Assembly: GCA_045809745.1 (NCBI GenBank) | Contig: JBJMXE010000059.1 | Location: 1 to 14,921 of the forward strand | Origin: DATFCK01 sp045809745 | GTDB lineage: Bacteria > Verrucomicrobiota > Verrucomicrobiia > Chthoniobacterales > UBA10450 | Direction: 5' to 3' | Length of the DNA: 14,921 nucleotides | Shown: piece by piece, positions 1 through 7,667 of the stretch | How the letters are laid out: every line of letters begins with the position of its first letter | How positions within the stretch are numbered: position 1 is the first letter of the stretch | Notes under the pieces: generated by a model | What the model was told of the DNA's origin: nothing | The model's database searches: none | The model's input: the letters and a program-made list of their open reading frames with translations, nothing else | Position numbers and translations under genes: made by a program

Positions 1-46
1 ACCGGTAGCAAAGTAGCCAGTCTTCGTTATCCTGCCGGGGCCCAAC

Positions 47-418
47 ATGCTCCGAGATTATCTTCCGGTATTACTGCAGATCGCAGTGGCGATCGGTTTC
101 GCCGGGTCCGCTTTATTGGTGAGCGTGCTTGTCGGCAAATCCGGCAAGCGCACTCCGGCCAAGGACATGCCCTACGAATGCGGGATGATTCCCCAGGGCG
201 AAGCGCCGCCGCGATTCAGCGTGAAGTTTTACCTCGTGGCGATGCTGTTTATCCTGTTCGACCTCGAGATCGTGTTCATGTACCCGTGGGCCGTCGTCTA
301 TCGCGAGATGATTGCTCATGGCAGCACAGTTTTCTGGAGCATGCTCAGCTTCATCAGCATCCTGATGGTCGGGTATATCTACGCCATCAAGAACGGCGCA
401 CTCGACTGGAAAAAGTAG
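47..418 (+). CDS. nuoA: NADH-quinone oxidoreductase subunit A
   Basis: The product is the small membrane subunit NuoA/ND3 of respiratory complex I, which passes electrons from NADH to quinone and pumps protons across the inner membrane. The 123 residues are the usual family length. Three membrane segments are visible, at about residues 7-29, 60-82 and 95-115. The family signature is clear: PYECG at 42-46 in the loop after helix 1, then RFSVKFYLVAMLFILFDLE (56-74) with the conserved acidic D72 and E74, followed by YPWA. The ATG at 47 gives the expected N-terminus, although the upstream Shine-Dalgarno match is weak. nuoA normally lies directly before nuoB, but the next gene here is an unrelated glycosyltransferase-like protein, so the rest of the complex must be encoded upstream or elsewhere. 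The family assignment is secure. Confidence 0.96.
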   Translation: MLRDYLPVLLQIAVAIGFAGSALLVSVLVGKSGKRTPAKDMPYECGMIPQGEAPPRFSVKFYLVAMLFILFDLEIVFMYPWAVVYREMIAHGSTVFWSMLSFISILMVGYIYAIKNGALDWKK

Positions 419-453
419 GATTGTTCGGCCTTGGAGAAGATTGACCCCACGGG

Positions 454-480
454 CTCCGGTGTGTACCGGATGGGCCGGAG
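454..480. other. Inverted repeat in the gap after nuoA
   Basis: Within the 156-base gap between nuoA and the next gene, bases 455-460 and 465-470 form a perfect 6-bp stem around a 4-base loop. Alternatively, 454-459 and 475-480 pair with a larger loop. No T tract follows, so this is not a clear intrinsic terminator. It may be a weak end of the nuoA transcript or chance pairing in GC-rich DNA. Confidence 0.25.
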
Positions 481-574
481 TGGCTCGCATGGTTCCAGCT
501 AAACCCGCTGGCCCCTATTCGCCCGTGATATTGACGACAGCATCCTCCGCAGGTTCGGGATCTTCGCATTCGTG

Positions 575-2734
575 ATGAAGGGGGCGAAGCTGTACCCGGT
601 CGAGCTGCTGCTGTTTGCATTGCTGCTCGGGACTTACGCGTATTTCTACCAGTCGACCCACCACAACGAGGCTGCGCGGTTCGATCAGATGCGCGCGATC
701 GTGGAAGAACACACGCTGCGCATCAACAGTCATTGGTGGAACACCGCCGATGTCATTCATTACCCGAACAACGGCCGGGAAGATATTTTTCCGAATAAGG
801 CCCCGGGCATGACGCTGCTCGGCCTGGTGCCGTATTCCATCGTCTCGTTAGGCCTGGCGATTCTGCACAAGGTCGGTCTTCCGCAGTGGGCCCACTGGCA
901 CCTGGTGGTTTACTTAACCACCGTCCTCGGCGTCAGCGCTTTGTCCGCCCTGGCCGGTGTCCTCATTTTCCGGGTGCTGAAGGATGTGACCGGCAAAACT
1001 TACGTACCCGCGCTGAGTGTGGTCGGAATCTGGTTAGGCACTTTGGTGTTCCCCTACTCGACCCTTTTCTTTAGTCATCAACTCGCCGCCGCGCTGCTCG
1101 TCTTTGCGTTCTATTTACTTTTTCGGCTAAAGGAGGAGACCGGCGCCGCATCGGGCCGGCAGGCGTTGTACGTCGCTGGAGCCGGTGTCCTGATGAGCTT
1201 CAGTGTTGCTTCGGAATACCCAACCGTGTTGTTAGCAGCGATTCTGTCCGGTTACGCGGCCTGGATTATCTGGCTGCGGCCGATCACCTGGTCGCGGCGC
1301 GCCGCACTTGTTGGCTGGTGCGTGGCCGGCGCTTCGGTCGGCGCGATCATGCTGCTGCTCTACAACTATCTGGCGTTCGGGAAACTTTTTTATATCCCGT
1401 ACGAATCTTACGCCAAAGCCGGCTCGGATTTCTCGAATACCTACCGCCGAGGATGGCTCGGGATGCAATGGGGTGGCTTTGCCCAGTTCGCTCGAGCGCT
1501 GGCCACCATTACGATTCAGCCGCAGATCGGGATGCTTTATCTCGGGTTGGAGAAATGGCAGATCTACGCGTGTAATCCGGTGCTGTGGCTTTGCATTCCC
1601 GGATTTGTCGTAATGCTTTGCCGACGCGCACTACGGCTTGAAGGAATCGTGGTGTTGGTGATGACCGTCGTTTACCTGCTGTTCATCACCAATTACGGAT
1701 CGTCCGCATACGACTGGGCGGGGGCGAGCTACCTCGGGTCCCGCCACATGGTCCCGCTGCTGCCATTCCTGGCGTTGCCGTTGTGTTTCGGCGTTCGATT
1801 CCTCAGACCGATCTTTTTCCCGCTGTTCGCGATTTCACTTTTTTACATGCTCGTCGCTACGGCGACCGAGCCACGGGTTGCCATTCCTTACCAGAATACC
1901 GCGCGGGACTTGCTGATTCCGGATTACCTGCGGGCGCGCTTTGCGCAGAACACCGATGCACTATTCGACGGCCAGCGTGACCTGGCGAAAGGATCGGCCG
2001 CGTTCAACATCGGGAAGTTGGTGGGTTTACCTCCGTACCTTCAGCTCGTGCCGCTTTTTCTGTGGTGGGCGGCAGCGGGTGCCTCCCTGCTGATCGTGGC
2101 GCGCAGACTTGATGCGCCGGCCCAGCAAATCCCGGTCACTCCACCGGCGGATGCGGCGCATCCCGAGCCCTCGATTGCACAGCCTCCCGCGCTACGGCGG
2201 CCGTTTCCCAAATTCGCGGTGGCGGGCCTGGCGGTGTTCCTTGTGCTGGTCAGCCTTCCGCCGATCGTGCATCACGCCGCTGCTGCATCCCGGTTCAAGT
2301 CGCATGGATTACTCGGAAAATATTATCCGAATGGGACCTGCTCCGGAACGCCGGTAGAAACCGAGGTCGATTCGGAGATCAATTTCGACTGGTCGAAAAC
2401 GCTACCGCTCACGCCGCCGTTCAGCATCGAATGGACTGGCAGTATCGCGATCGAACGGGCCGACCGATACGTCTTCGGTCTGGTCGCTGATGATGGCGCG
2501 CTTTTGGAGATTGACGGTCGAACCGTTGTGGACGTGACCAAAGGCCCCGTGCTGCAGAAGAAGATGGGCTCGATTCAGCTCACACCCGGACTGCACAAAC
2601 TGCGTATCCTTTATTACAACCCGCTGTTTGGAGGGTTGGTAAAACTTTCCTGGACCGGCCCGTCGCAAAACGAGGAGATCGTTCCGAGCGAAGTGTTGAT
2701 ACCGCCTTCGGATGCGAGTGCACATCCGCGGTAA
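575..2734 (+). CDS. Polytopic GT-C type glycosyltransferase-like protein with C-terminal PA14 domain
   Basis: This is a large integral membrane protein of 719 residues counted from the ATG at 575 (a GTG lies one codon upstream). It begins with a transmembrane helix (about 7-26), then a long extracytoplasmic loop with acidic residues (NEAARFDQ, 31-38) and the stretch IFPNKAPG (71-78). This layout recalls the GT39/ArnT group of GT-C enzymes, which move sugars from lipid-phosphate donors. About ten further hydrophobic segments follow up to residue 510. A Pro/Ala-rich linker and one more helix (about 543-565) lead to a soluble domain (about 575-712) that reads as PA14: GLLGKYY at its start, FSIEWTG, and VADDGALLEIDG with the typical DDG turn. 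PA14 domains usually bind carbohydrate, so the fusion may hold the acceptor glycan or glycoprotein outside the membrane; that is inference. Donor and acceptor are unknown. GT-C membership rests on layout and is less certain than the PA14 call. Confidence 0.75.
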   Translation: MKGAKLYPVELLLFALLLGTYAYFYQSTHHNEAARFDQMRAIVEEHTLRINSHWWNTADVIHYPNNGREDIFPNKAPGMTLLGLVPYSIVSLGLAILHKVGLPQWAHWHLVVYLTTVLGVSALSALAGVLIFRVLKDVTGKTYVPALSVVGIWLGTLVFPYSTLFFSHQLAAALLVFAFYLLFRLKEETGAASGRQALYVAGAGVLMSFSVASEYPTVLLAAILSGYAAWIIWLRPITWSRRAALVGWCVAGASVGAIMLLLYNYLAFGKLFYIPYESYAKAGSDFSNTYRRGWLGMQWGGFAQFARALATITIQPQIGMLYLGLEKWQIYACNPVLWLCIPGFVVMLCRRALRLEGIVVLVMTVVYLLFITNYGSSAYDWAGASYLGSRHMVPLLPFLALPLCFGVRFLRPIFFPLFAISLFYMLVATATEPRVAIPYQNTARDLLIPDYLRARFAQNTDALFDGQRDLAKGSAAFNIGKLVGLPPYLQLVPLFLWWAAAGASLLIVARRLDAPAQQIPVTPPADAAHPEPSIAQPPALRRPFPKFAVAGLAVFLVLVSLPPIVHHAAAASRFKSHGLLGKYYPNGTCSGTPVETEVDSEINFDWSKTLPLTPPFSIEWTGSIAIERADRYVFGLVADDGALLEIDGRTVVDVTKGPVLQKKMGSIQLTPGLHKLRILYYNPLFGGLVKLSWTGPSQNEEIVPSEVLIPPSDASAHPR

Positions 2735-2893
2735 CGGGCAAAGCCAACGCGCCGGCTGGACCCATTTCGTGCGCGAGCGACGTACGAAATTGACGCGGCA
2801 GCCTCACGTCAGCCCTGGTCCGACGCTGGGTCCAGATTCGGTCTTGTTACCACTTGCGCAGCCTGCTGGAACCGCCTAATACCTTTAGCCTCC

Positions 2894-3211
2894 ATGATTC
2901 ACCACATCGTCCTCTACAAGCTTAAGCCGGAAGTCACGCCCGCGCGTGTCGAGGAAATGATGATGAACACCCGGATGCAGCTCCTAAAGATTCCGGAGGT
3001 TCTGAGCATTAAGTGCGGGAAAAGAATCAGTCCGGAGATTCCCTGGCCCTTCTTCATCGCCATCGACTTCGAATCAATGGACAAGTACGGGATTTTTCGC
3101 GAAGACCCGATCCACGTGAAGTTCATGGAAGAGATCATCAAGCCTAACACGGCCGATTCTCTCAGCCTTGATTTCGAAATGGATCCAGGCAAAGACGTCC
3201 GATTTTCTTGA
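2894..3211 (+). CDS. Dabb (stress-responsive A/B barrel) domain protein
   Basis: This 105-residue soluble protein has the form of a single Dabb domain, a small dimeric alpha/beta barrel. The N-terminus MIHHIVLYKLKPEVTP is the typical first strand, with the conserved His and Lys and the variable helix that follows. The segment around FFIAIDFESMDKYGIFREDPIHVKF (about 53-77) matches the later strand and the pattern of a Tyr/Asp-Pro-x-His turn before the last helix. Members include plant stress proteins and polyketide or olivetolic acid cyclases, but most bacterial members have no known reaction. It stands alone, 159 bases after the PA14 protein and 134 bases before rfbA, so context does not suggest a substrate. 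The family call is good; the function is unknown. Confidence 0.85.
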   Translation: MIHHIVLYKLKPEVTPARVEEMMMNTRMQLLKIPEVLSIKCGKRISPEIPWPFFIAIDFESMDKYGIFREDPIHVKFMEEIIKPNTADSLSLDFEMDPGKDVRFS

Positions 3212-3345
3212 TTGCCGAGTTCGGATGCTGATCGAGTGGTCAATTTAGTCGAACCGTTCGCCCGCGTCGCGGCAGCGCATGGCACGTCCGACGCTGGTGT
3301 TTGTGGTGTGATTGAGAACCGGCAATTCGTGATCTTCCGCGCGAA

Positions 3346-4221
3346 ATGAAGAAGGCCATCCTCCTGGCCGGCGGCGCCGGAACCCGTCTCTACCCGATCA
3401 CCAAGATCGTCTGCAAGCAGCTGCTACCGGTCTATGACAAGCCAATGGTTTGCTATCCGTTAGCCACGCTCATGCTGGGCGGCTTGCGCGAGATTTTGAT
3501 CATCTCCACCCCGAAAGATGTTCCCATGTTGCGCGAATTTCTGGGAGACGGCAGCCATCTTGGGATAAGGATTGAATATGCCGTGCAGCCGAAGCCGGAA
3601 GGCATCGCACAGGCTTTCGTCATCGGAGCCAAATTCATCGATGGTTCAGGTGCGGCGTTGATCCTGGGAGACAACATTTTCTACGGGAAACTCGACTTCT
3701 TCCGGGAAGCGCTCGCCTTCGAGCGCGGGGCGCACATCTTCGGTTATCAGGTGCGAGACCCGGAACGTTACGGAGTGGTGGAGTTCGATGCCCGCGGCCG
3801 TGCTATTAGCCTGGAAGAAAAGCCGCGAACGCCAAAAAGCCATTATGCAGTTCCTGGCCTGTACGTTTATGACGATCGGGTCGTGGAGTTCTGCCGGAGT
3901 CTTGAGCCCTCCGCCCGGGGCGAATTGGAGATCACCGATCTGAACCTCCTTTACATGAAACGAGAGGAGCTGCACGTCAAACTCCTGAGTCGCGGCATGG
4001 CGTGGCTGGATACGGGCACGCAAACCAGTCTGTTGGAAGCGGCCAACTACATTGCGACTATCGAGCACCGGCAGGGGCTGAAGGTCGCCTGTCTGGAGGA
4101 AGTAGCTTTCCGAGCGGGTTTTATCGACGAGAAACAGCTGTTGGCGATGATCGACCGGCTGCCGAAGGGCGAGTATCGGGAGTATCTCTGCCGCGTCTGC
4201 GAAGAAGGCCCTTCGGTGTAG
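3346..4221 (+). CDS. rfbA: Glucose-1-phosphate thymidylyltransferase (dTDP-glucose pyrophosphorylase)
   Basis: RfbA/RmlA joins dTTP and glucose-1-phosphate to give dTDP-glucose and pyrophosphate. This is the first step towards dTDP-L-rhamnose and other dTDP-deoxysugars for LPS or exopolysaccharide, and the enzyme is cytoplasmic. The 291 residues match the usual length. Family landmarks appear in order: the nucleotide-binding GGAGTRLYPITK (9-20), the catalytic-loop Lys region KQLLPVYDKPM (24-34), QPKPEGIAQAF (81-91), LGDNIFYG with the metal-binding Asp (107-114), YGVVEF, EEKPRTPKSHYAVPGLY, ARGELEITDLN and GMAWLDTGT. The ATG at 3346 places the glycine-rich loop at the expected distance from the N-terminus. 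The companion genes rfbB, rfbC and rfbD are not in the window. Chemical links to the PA14 glycosyltransferase-like protein upstream are possible but not shown. Confidence 0.96.
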   Translation: MKKAILLAGGAGTRLYPITKIVCKQLLPVYDKPMVCYPLATLMLGGLREILIISTPKDVPMLREFLGDGSHLGIRIEYAVQPKPEGIAQAFVIGAKFIDGSGAALILGDNIFYGKLDFFREALAFERGAHIFGYQVRDPERYGVVEFDARGRAISLEEKPRTPKSHYAVPGLYVYDDRVVEFCRSLEPSARGELEITDLNLLYMKREELHVKLLSRGMAWLDTGTQTSLLEAANYIATIEHRQGLKVACLEEVAFRAGFIDEKQLLAMIDRLPKGEYREYLCRVCEEGPSV

Positions 4222-4270
4222 CGTAAGTGCCTGCCTGACAGGGCGGAAATGCCTTGTGGGTTATGGTATT

Positions 4271-4278
4271 TATACAAT
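4271..4278 (+). promoter_or_regulatory. Possible -10 element ahead of the pseudopilin operon
   Basis: The 88-base gap after rfbA contains an AT-rich island with TATACAAT, which resembles a sigma-70 -10 box and lies 31 bases before the chosen ATG at 4310. A TTGTGG at 4254-4259 is too close to act as a canonical -35. The call is therefore tentative. Confidence 0.2.
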
Positions 4279-4309
4279 CGGCATATCGTCTGCTCAGATA
4301 GCCGCGGGC

Positions 4310-4813
4310 ATGCGTCGCGCACCGCGGTACTCAGTTTCAGGGTCTACTCTGGTCGAAGCCATGATGGCGGCGGGCATTTCCGCGCTGTTTCTCGGCTCCC
4401 TCTTCGCCATGAACACGACCTCCATGAGCACAATCAAAATGGCTCGGGAAGCAGCCGCGGCCAGCCAAGTCCTCCAACAACGGGTGGAATCGATGCGAAT
4501 CGCGAATTGGCACCAGATTACCGACGCATTCTGGGTGAAAAACAACCTCCTGGCCACCGCTGCTCCGGGCTCCGAGGACCTCAAGTCCGTCTCCGAAACT
4601 TTGACCGTGTCTCCCTATGGCAGCGGGAATGTCGGAGACACCACAGTGACTCGCACCGGAAGCACGGTCACGATCAACCATCAAAACGAGGATTTGCTGT
4701 TGGAAAATGCGGTGAAGGTGACTTGGACAGTGAATTACACCGGCGCGCCTAACGATCGCCCCACCACCCGTCAGATTGTGGCCATATTGGCTAAAGGAGG
4801 CGTTGCCAAATGA
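4310..4813 (+). CDS. Prepilin-type minor pseudopilin (PilV/GspI-like)
   Basis: The 167-residue product has a type IV prepilin N-terminus: an 11-residue basic leader (MRRAPRYSVSG) ending in Gly, then STLVEAMMAAG, with Glu at +5 of the mature chain and a hydrophobic helix to about residue 34. A prepilin peptidase would cut after G11, and the mature protein would be assembled from the inner membrane into a type IV pilus or type II secretion pseudopilus. The rest is a small polar domain with no clear motif. The ATG at 4310 is preferred over the GTG at 4256, which would give an untypically long leader. It is the first gene of a three-gene unit and its stop overlaps the next start by four bases (ATGA). 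Assignment to PilV or GspI is by position and size only. Confidence 0.85.
   Translation: MRRAPRYSVSGSTLVEAMMAAGISALFLGSLFAMNTTSMSTIKMAREAAAASQVLQQRVESMRIANWHQITDAFWVKNNLLATAAPGSEDLKSVSETLTVSPYGSGNVGDTTVTRTGSTVTINHQNEDLLLENAVKVTWTVNYTGAPNDRPTTRQIVAILAKGGVAK
4795..4800 (+). promoter_or_regulatory. Strong ribosome binding site for the second pseudopilin gene
   Basis: AGGAGG lies nine bases before the ATG at 4810, inside the end of the preceding gene. It fixes this start and, with the ATGA overlap, points to coupled translation. It is one of the few near-consensus Shine-Dalgarno sites in the window. Confidence 0.8.
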
Positions 4814-5400
4814 AAAGGACCGGCGAAAACACGGCCGGATTCGGACTGGCGGAGGTCATGTTCTCCACCATCATCTTCGCCGCAATCAGTCTCGGTTTGA
4901 TCCTCGGGTTTATTTCGCTGGAGCGCAATTACGCGGCAACCACCGACTTCGCCACTAACCACGCCGATGAAATGAGGATTTCGGACTATCTAGCGCTTGA
5001 CCTCCGACGGGCCGTGGCTGTGCAAGCGGTGCACAATGACACCACCATTTTCATTCCGCGGTTCTATGGCGCTGACGGTTCGCCGCAGACGCCGGTCCTG
5101 GACGGGAACGGCGACGTCTACTATGGCGATCCCGGCAGCACCGTCCGAATCCATTATTATTTATCGGGCGGCACGATTTTTCGCCAGCAAGACACCGCCA
5201 CGCCAACGCCGCTCGCCGTCAACGTGCAGGATTTCGTGTTCGATGCGACGGACGCCGGCAAAGTTGTCTCCACCCGCATCACGTTCAATCCAACGTTTGT
5301 GGCCGGACGAGCATCGGCCGACGCGACTGCTGCCACTGCGTTCTACAACATCACGCTGCTACGAAACGCGCGTAGTGACAGCGACGTCAGCGTTTACTAA
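4810..5400 (+). CDS. Prepilin-type minor pseudopilin (PilW/GspJ-like)
   Basis: The 196-residue product has a 10-residue leader (MKRTGENTAG) followed by FGLAEVMF, so prepilin peptidase would cut after G10 and leave Phe at +1 and Glu at +5, the canonical arrangement. A hydrophobic helix runs to about residue 34. The C-terminal part is a predicted beta-rich soluble domain; YYGDPGSTVRIHYYLSGG (around 104-121) and the stretch after it resemble the fold of PilW/GspJ-type minor pilins, where a strand of protein properties and 'TRITF' type strands are common. It is the second gene of the unit, coupled to the first by a four-base overlap and a strong ribosome binding site. The third gene starts four bases after its stop. 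Minor pilins of this type form the tip complex that starts pilus or pseudopilus assembly. Confidence 0.85.
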   Translation: MKRTGENTAGFGLAEVMFSTIIFAAISLGLILGFISLERNYAATTDFATNHADEMRISDYLALDLRRAVAVQAVHNDTTIFIPRFYGADGSPQTPVLDGNGDVYYGDPGSTVRIHYYLSGGTIFRQQDTATPTPLAVNVQDFVFDATDAGKVVSTRITFNPTFVAGRASADATAATAFYNITLLRNARSDSDVSVY

Positions 5401-5404
5401 TCCG

Positions 5405-6913
5405 ATGCGCAAACCATTCATTCGCACTCATGGCAGCATTCTGGTCTGGACGGTCATGACCATTGCGGTGCTTTCGTTGCTCGCCGCCGAAGTCATCCGA
5501 TTGGTTTCGGTGAAGTACCAGAGCGCGCTGCAAACTGCGACCTGGCAGGAGGCGCTACTGGCGGCCGAGTCGGGAATTGATCTTGGGATCGTGGAGCTAA
5601 GGAAATCTTTATTCCCGGCGCCGAACCAGGGCTGGGACGGTTGGAACAACAGCACCGCAAACAGTGTCGTCAATCACAGCCTAACTACCATTGTGCCGGG
5701 CACCTCGATGACGATCGAAGTGAATGTCGACAGCGTAGATCCAGTGGCTTTCGTGGATTCGCACAATGGCTGGCAGTATTGGCGGATTCGAACGGTAGGG
5801 ACGATGCCAATCGCCGGCAGCGCTACAGTGACAGACAACAAGCAGGACAACCGGCTTCGCAAACTCAGTTTGCGCTGGGAACGTTTTACCGGTGGAATCC
5901 TGACCACGCGCGCATTCATGGCGGGCGAAGGCGCCCACGTGTCGCGGCGCGTTGAAGCAGTGGTACGCCCCGTGTCTTCTTTTAACCAGGCAATCTTGTC
6001 GGTCGGCACAATCGACCTGACCAACCAAAACATTGTTGTCGACAGTTACGATTCCAGCGACCTCACGAAATCCACCGATCCAGGACTTGATGGCATTGTC
6101 GGAACAGCCGACGACCCAACGGGAGCCGCGGCAAGGGCGCCAGGCCGTTATGACGTCACGAAACGCCAGGAAAACGGGGACATCGCCACCGACGGAAATC
6201 TGATCGAAGCCGGCAACGCGCACATCTACGGGGACGTGGCCACCAACTCGGGAACGGTTTCCGGCGCCGCCAATGTGACCGGAACGGAGCGGGACGATTT
6301 TTACCAGGAACCGATTCCGATCGGCGCACCGACCTGGGCATCGTTCAACTCCAGCGTTACAAATGTGACGGGCACAACCACGATCACCGGAAACTCAACC
6401 AGCGGCACTTCGGCTTCGCGCTACCAACTCAGTTCGATCAACCTGAGCGGGAGCAAGACGCTGACGTTGGCGGGAAATGCCGACGGTAGTCCAAGCTACG
6501 TCGAGATCTATGTCACCGGAGACATCTCCTTCAGCGGCACCTCTCAGCTAATCGTCAAACCCGGCGTTAACGTGAAGATCTATTTTCAGGGTAATGTGGA
6601 CGTGGGCGGAAACGGAATTCTGAACAGTAACAATCAGCCATCAGACCTTCAGTTATTTGGCATCCAGCCGCTCAACGATACTCCGCGACATGTAAACCTG
6701 GGTGGCAATGGACAGATTGTTGCGGCGGTGTATGCGCCCGACCACGACGTCACCATCAATGGCGGAGGCAGTAACGGCCACGTTTTCGGTTCGGTGGTGG
6801 GTAGCACGGTGACGATGACCGGCGTAACCAATCTGCATTACGACGAAAAGCTGAGCACGCTCGGGATGATCAACAGCTACAAGATTGTCAGCTGGTTCGA
6901 GGAGAGTCGGTAG
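5405..6913 (+). CDS. Large GspK/PilX-like pilus-tip protein with beta-rich C-terminal domain
   Basis: Counted from the ATG at 5405 the product has 502 residues. The N-terminus MRKPFIRTHG then SILVWTVM looks like a prepilin leader and a hydrophobic helix (11-34), but the +5 position after G10 is Trp, not Glu. The helix continues into an amphipathic segment with WQEALLAAESGIDLGI (47-62), the 'AAE' element typical of PilX/GspK N-termini. An acidic, Gly-rich patch TDPGLDGIVGTADDP (about 222-236) might bind calcium. Residues about 355-485 are Gly/Asn-rich and strand-like (GDISFSGTSQL, GNVDVGGNGIL, VYAPDHDVTINGGGSNG), as in domains found at the C-terminus of bacterial PilX-like proteins. An upstream in-frame extension back to 4997 is an artefact overlapping the previous gene. 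GspK-like proteins lack Glu5 and cap the pseudopilus tip, so this is a plausible tip protein. Function in this organism is unknown. Confidence 0.8.
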   Translation: MRKPFIRTHGSILVWTVMTIAVLSLLAAEVIRLVSVKYQSALQTATWQEALLAAESGIDLGIVELRKSLFPAPNQGWDGWNNSTANSVVNHSLTTIVPGTSMTIEVNVDSVDPVAFVDSHNGWQYWRIRTVGTMPIAGSATVTDNKQDNRLRKLSLRWERFTGGILTTRAFMAGEGAHVSRRVEAVVRPVSSFNQAILSVGTIDLTNQNIVVDSYDSSDLTKSTDPGLDGIVGTADDPTGAAARAPGRYDVTKRQENGDIATDGNLIEAGNAHIYGDVATNSGTVSGAANVTGTERDDFYQEPIPIGAPTWASFNSSVTNVTGTTTITGNSTSGTSASRYQLSSINLSGSKTLTLAGNADGSPSYVEIYVTGDISFSGTSQLIVKPGVNVKIYFQGNVDVGGNGILNSNNQPSDLQLFGIQPLNDTPRHVNLGGNGQIVAAVYAPDHDVTINGGGSNGHVFGSVVGSTVTMTGVTNLHYDEKLSTLGMINSYKIVSWFEESR

Positions 6914-6923
6914 AAGCGTGAAT

Positions 6924-7014
6924 CGTTGAATCGTTGAATCGTGAATTGTTGAAGACGACGACGGCAGCCCGCACGGCGAACGCTGTAACGATTTAACGGT
7001 TCAACGATTCAACG
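6924..7014. terminator. Long inverted repeat between convergent genes, candidate bidirectional terminator
   Basis: Bases 6924-6938 and 7000-7014 are exact 15-base inverted copies, and weaker pairing continues inwards (for example 6940-6942 with 6996-6998). The left arm is made of direct iterations of an 8-base word (GAATCGTT). It fills the 106-base gap between the stop of the pseudopilin operon at 6913 and the stop of sco1 at 7020, so it could end transcripts from both sides as a hairpin. There is no proper U tract, so the terminator role is inferred from position. Confidence 0.5.
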
Positions 7015-7019
7015 TCTCC

Positions 7020-7667
7020 TCACTTCGGCTGTTCCCGCAGGACGTGATTGGTGTCCGCCAGCAGCTTTGTCACCGCATCGGCGGTTAGAGCGTCGTAGTA
7101 GCCGCGGATCTGACCGTGGCGATCGACCAACACCAATCGCGTGCTGTGCACCGGCATGCCCATCTCATCAGCACCGTCCGTTGCTGCGAGTTTGAATCCT
7201 TTCGATGACAATTCGTAAATCTTTGACTTGTCACCCGTGAGGAAATCCCAGCGCGCTGCCTGCGCGTGCAATTTGTCAGCGTAATTGCGAAGCACTTCGG
7301 GTTTGTCCTTATCCGGATCGACGGTGAAGGAAACAAGATGCACATCAGTTTTTTCAAGCGGCTTCTGTAGCTCGGCCATACGGCTGCTGATAATCGGGCA
7401 GGGGCCAGGACAAGAAGTAAAAATAAAATCGGCGATCCAAACCTTGTTAGCGAGGTCGTTAGAACCAAACGGCTGACCGTTCTGGTTTGTCAGCTGAAAC
7501 GCCGGCACTCCCCCGTAAGTCGGAATACTCCGCGAAGTGAGTTTGCGGATCTCGCCCCGCCAGACGAAAAAAAAGGCGGTGGCGACGAGGAGCGGAATGG
7601 CAAGCAGGATCGCCTTCCAGGCAAACGCCCGACCCGCAGGCGCGGCTGATATTGTTGCAGTAGTCAT
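7020..7667 (-). CDS. sco1: SCO1/SenC family copper chaperone for cytochrome oxidase
   Basis: Sco proteins are membrane-anchored, thioredoxin-fold copper chaperones on the outer face of the inner membrane, and they help to build the CuA centre of oxidase subunit II. The 215-residue product has one N-terminal membrane anchor (about 17-36) and then the fold. The copper ligands are visible: the CxxxC motif CPGPC (C86, C90) in FTSCPGPCP and the distal His174 in MPVHSTRLVLVD. FTVDPDKDKPEVLRNYA (114-130) is the typical Sco segment after the second strand. Its ATG overlaps the ctaB stop by four bases (ATGA), so it is the last gene of the ctaA-ctaB-sco1 operon. It ends at the convergent inverted repeat. 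The family assignment is secure. Confidence 0.95.
   Translation of the reverse strand: MTTATISAAPAGRAFAWKAILLAIPLLVATAFFFVWRGEIRKLTSRSIPTYGGVPAFQLTNQNGQPFGSNDLANKVWIADFIFTSCPGPCPIISSRMAELQKPLEKTDVHLVSFTVDPDKDKPEVLRNYADKLHAQAARWDFLTGDKSKIYELSSKGFKLAATDGADEMGMPVHSTRLVLVDRHGQIRGYYDALTADAVTKLLADTNHVLREQPK

Noticed and set aside
2735..2893. Small RNA or riboswitch before the Dabb gene
   Set aside because: No convincing helix pattern or known riboswitch core was found in the 159 bases.
4997..5404. In-frame N-terminal extension of the third pseudopilin gene
   Set aside because: It overlaps the second pseudopilin gene in another frame and its residues look random. The ATG at 5405 gives a proper leader and membrane helix.
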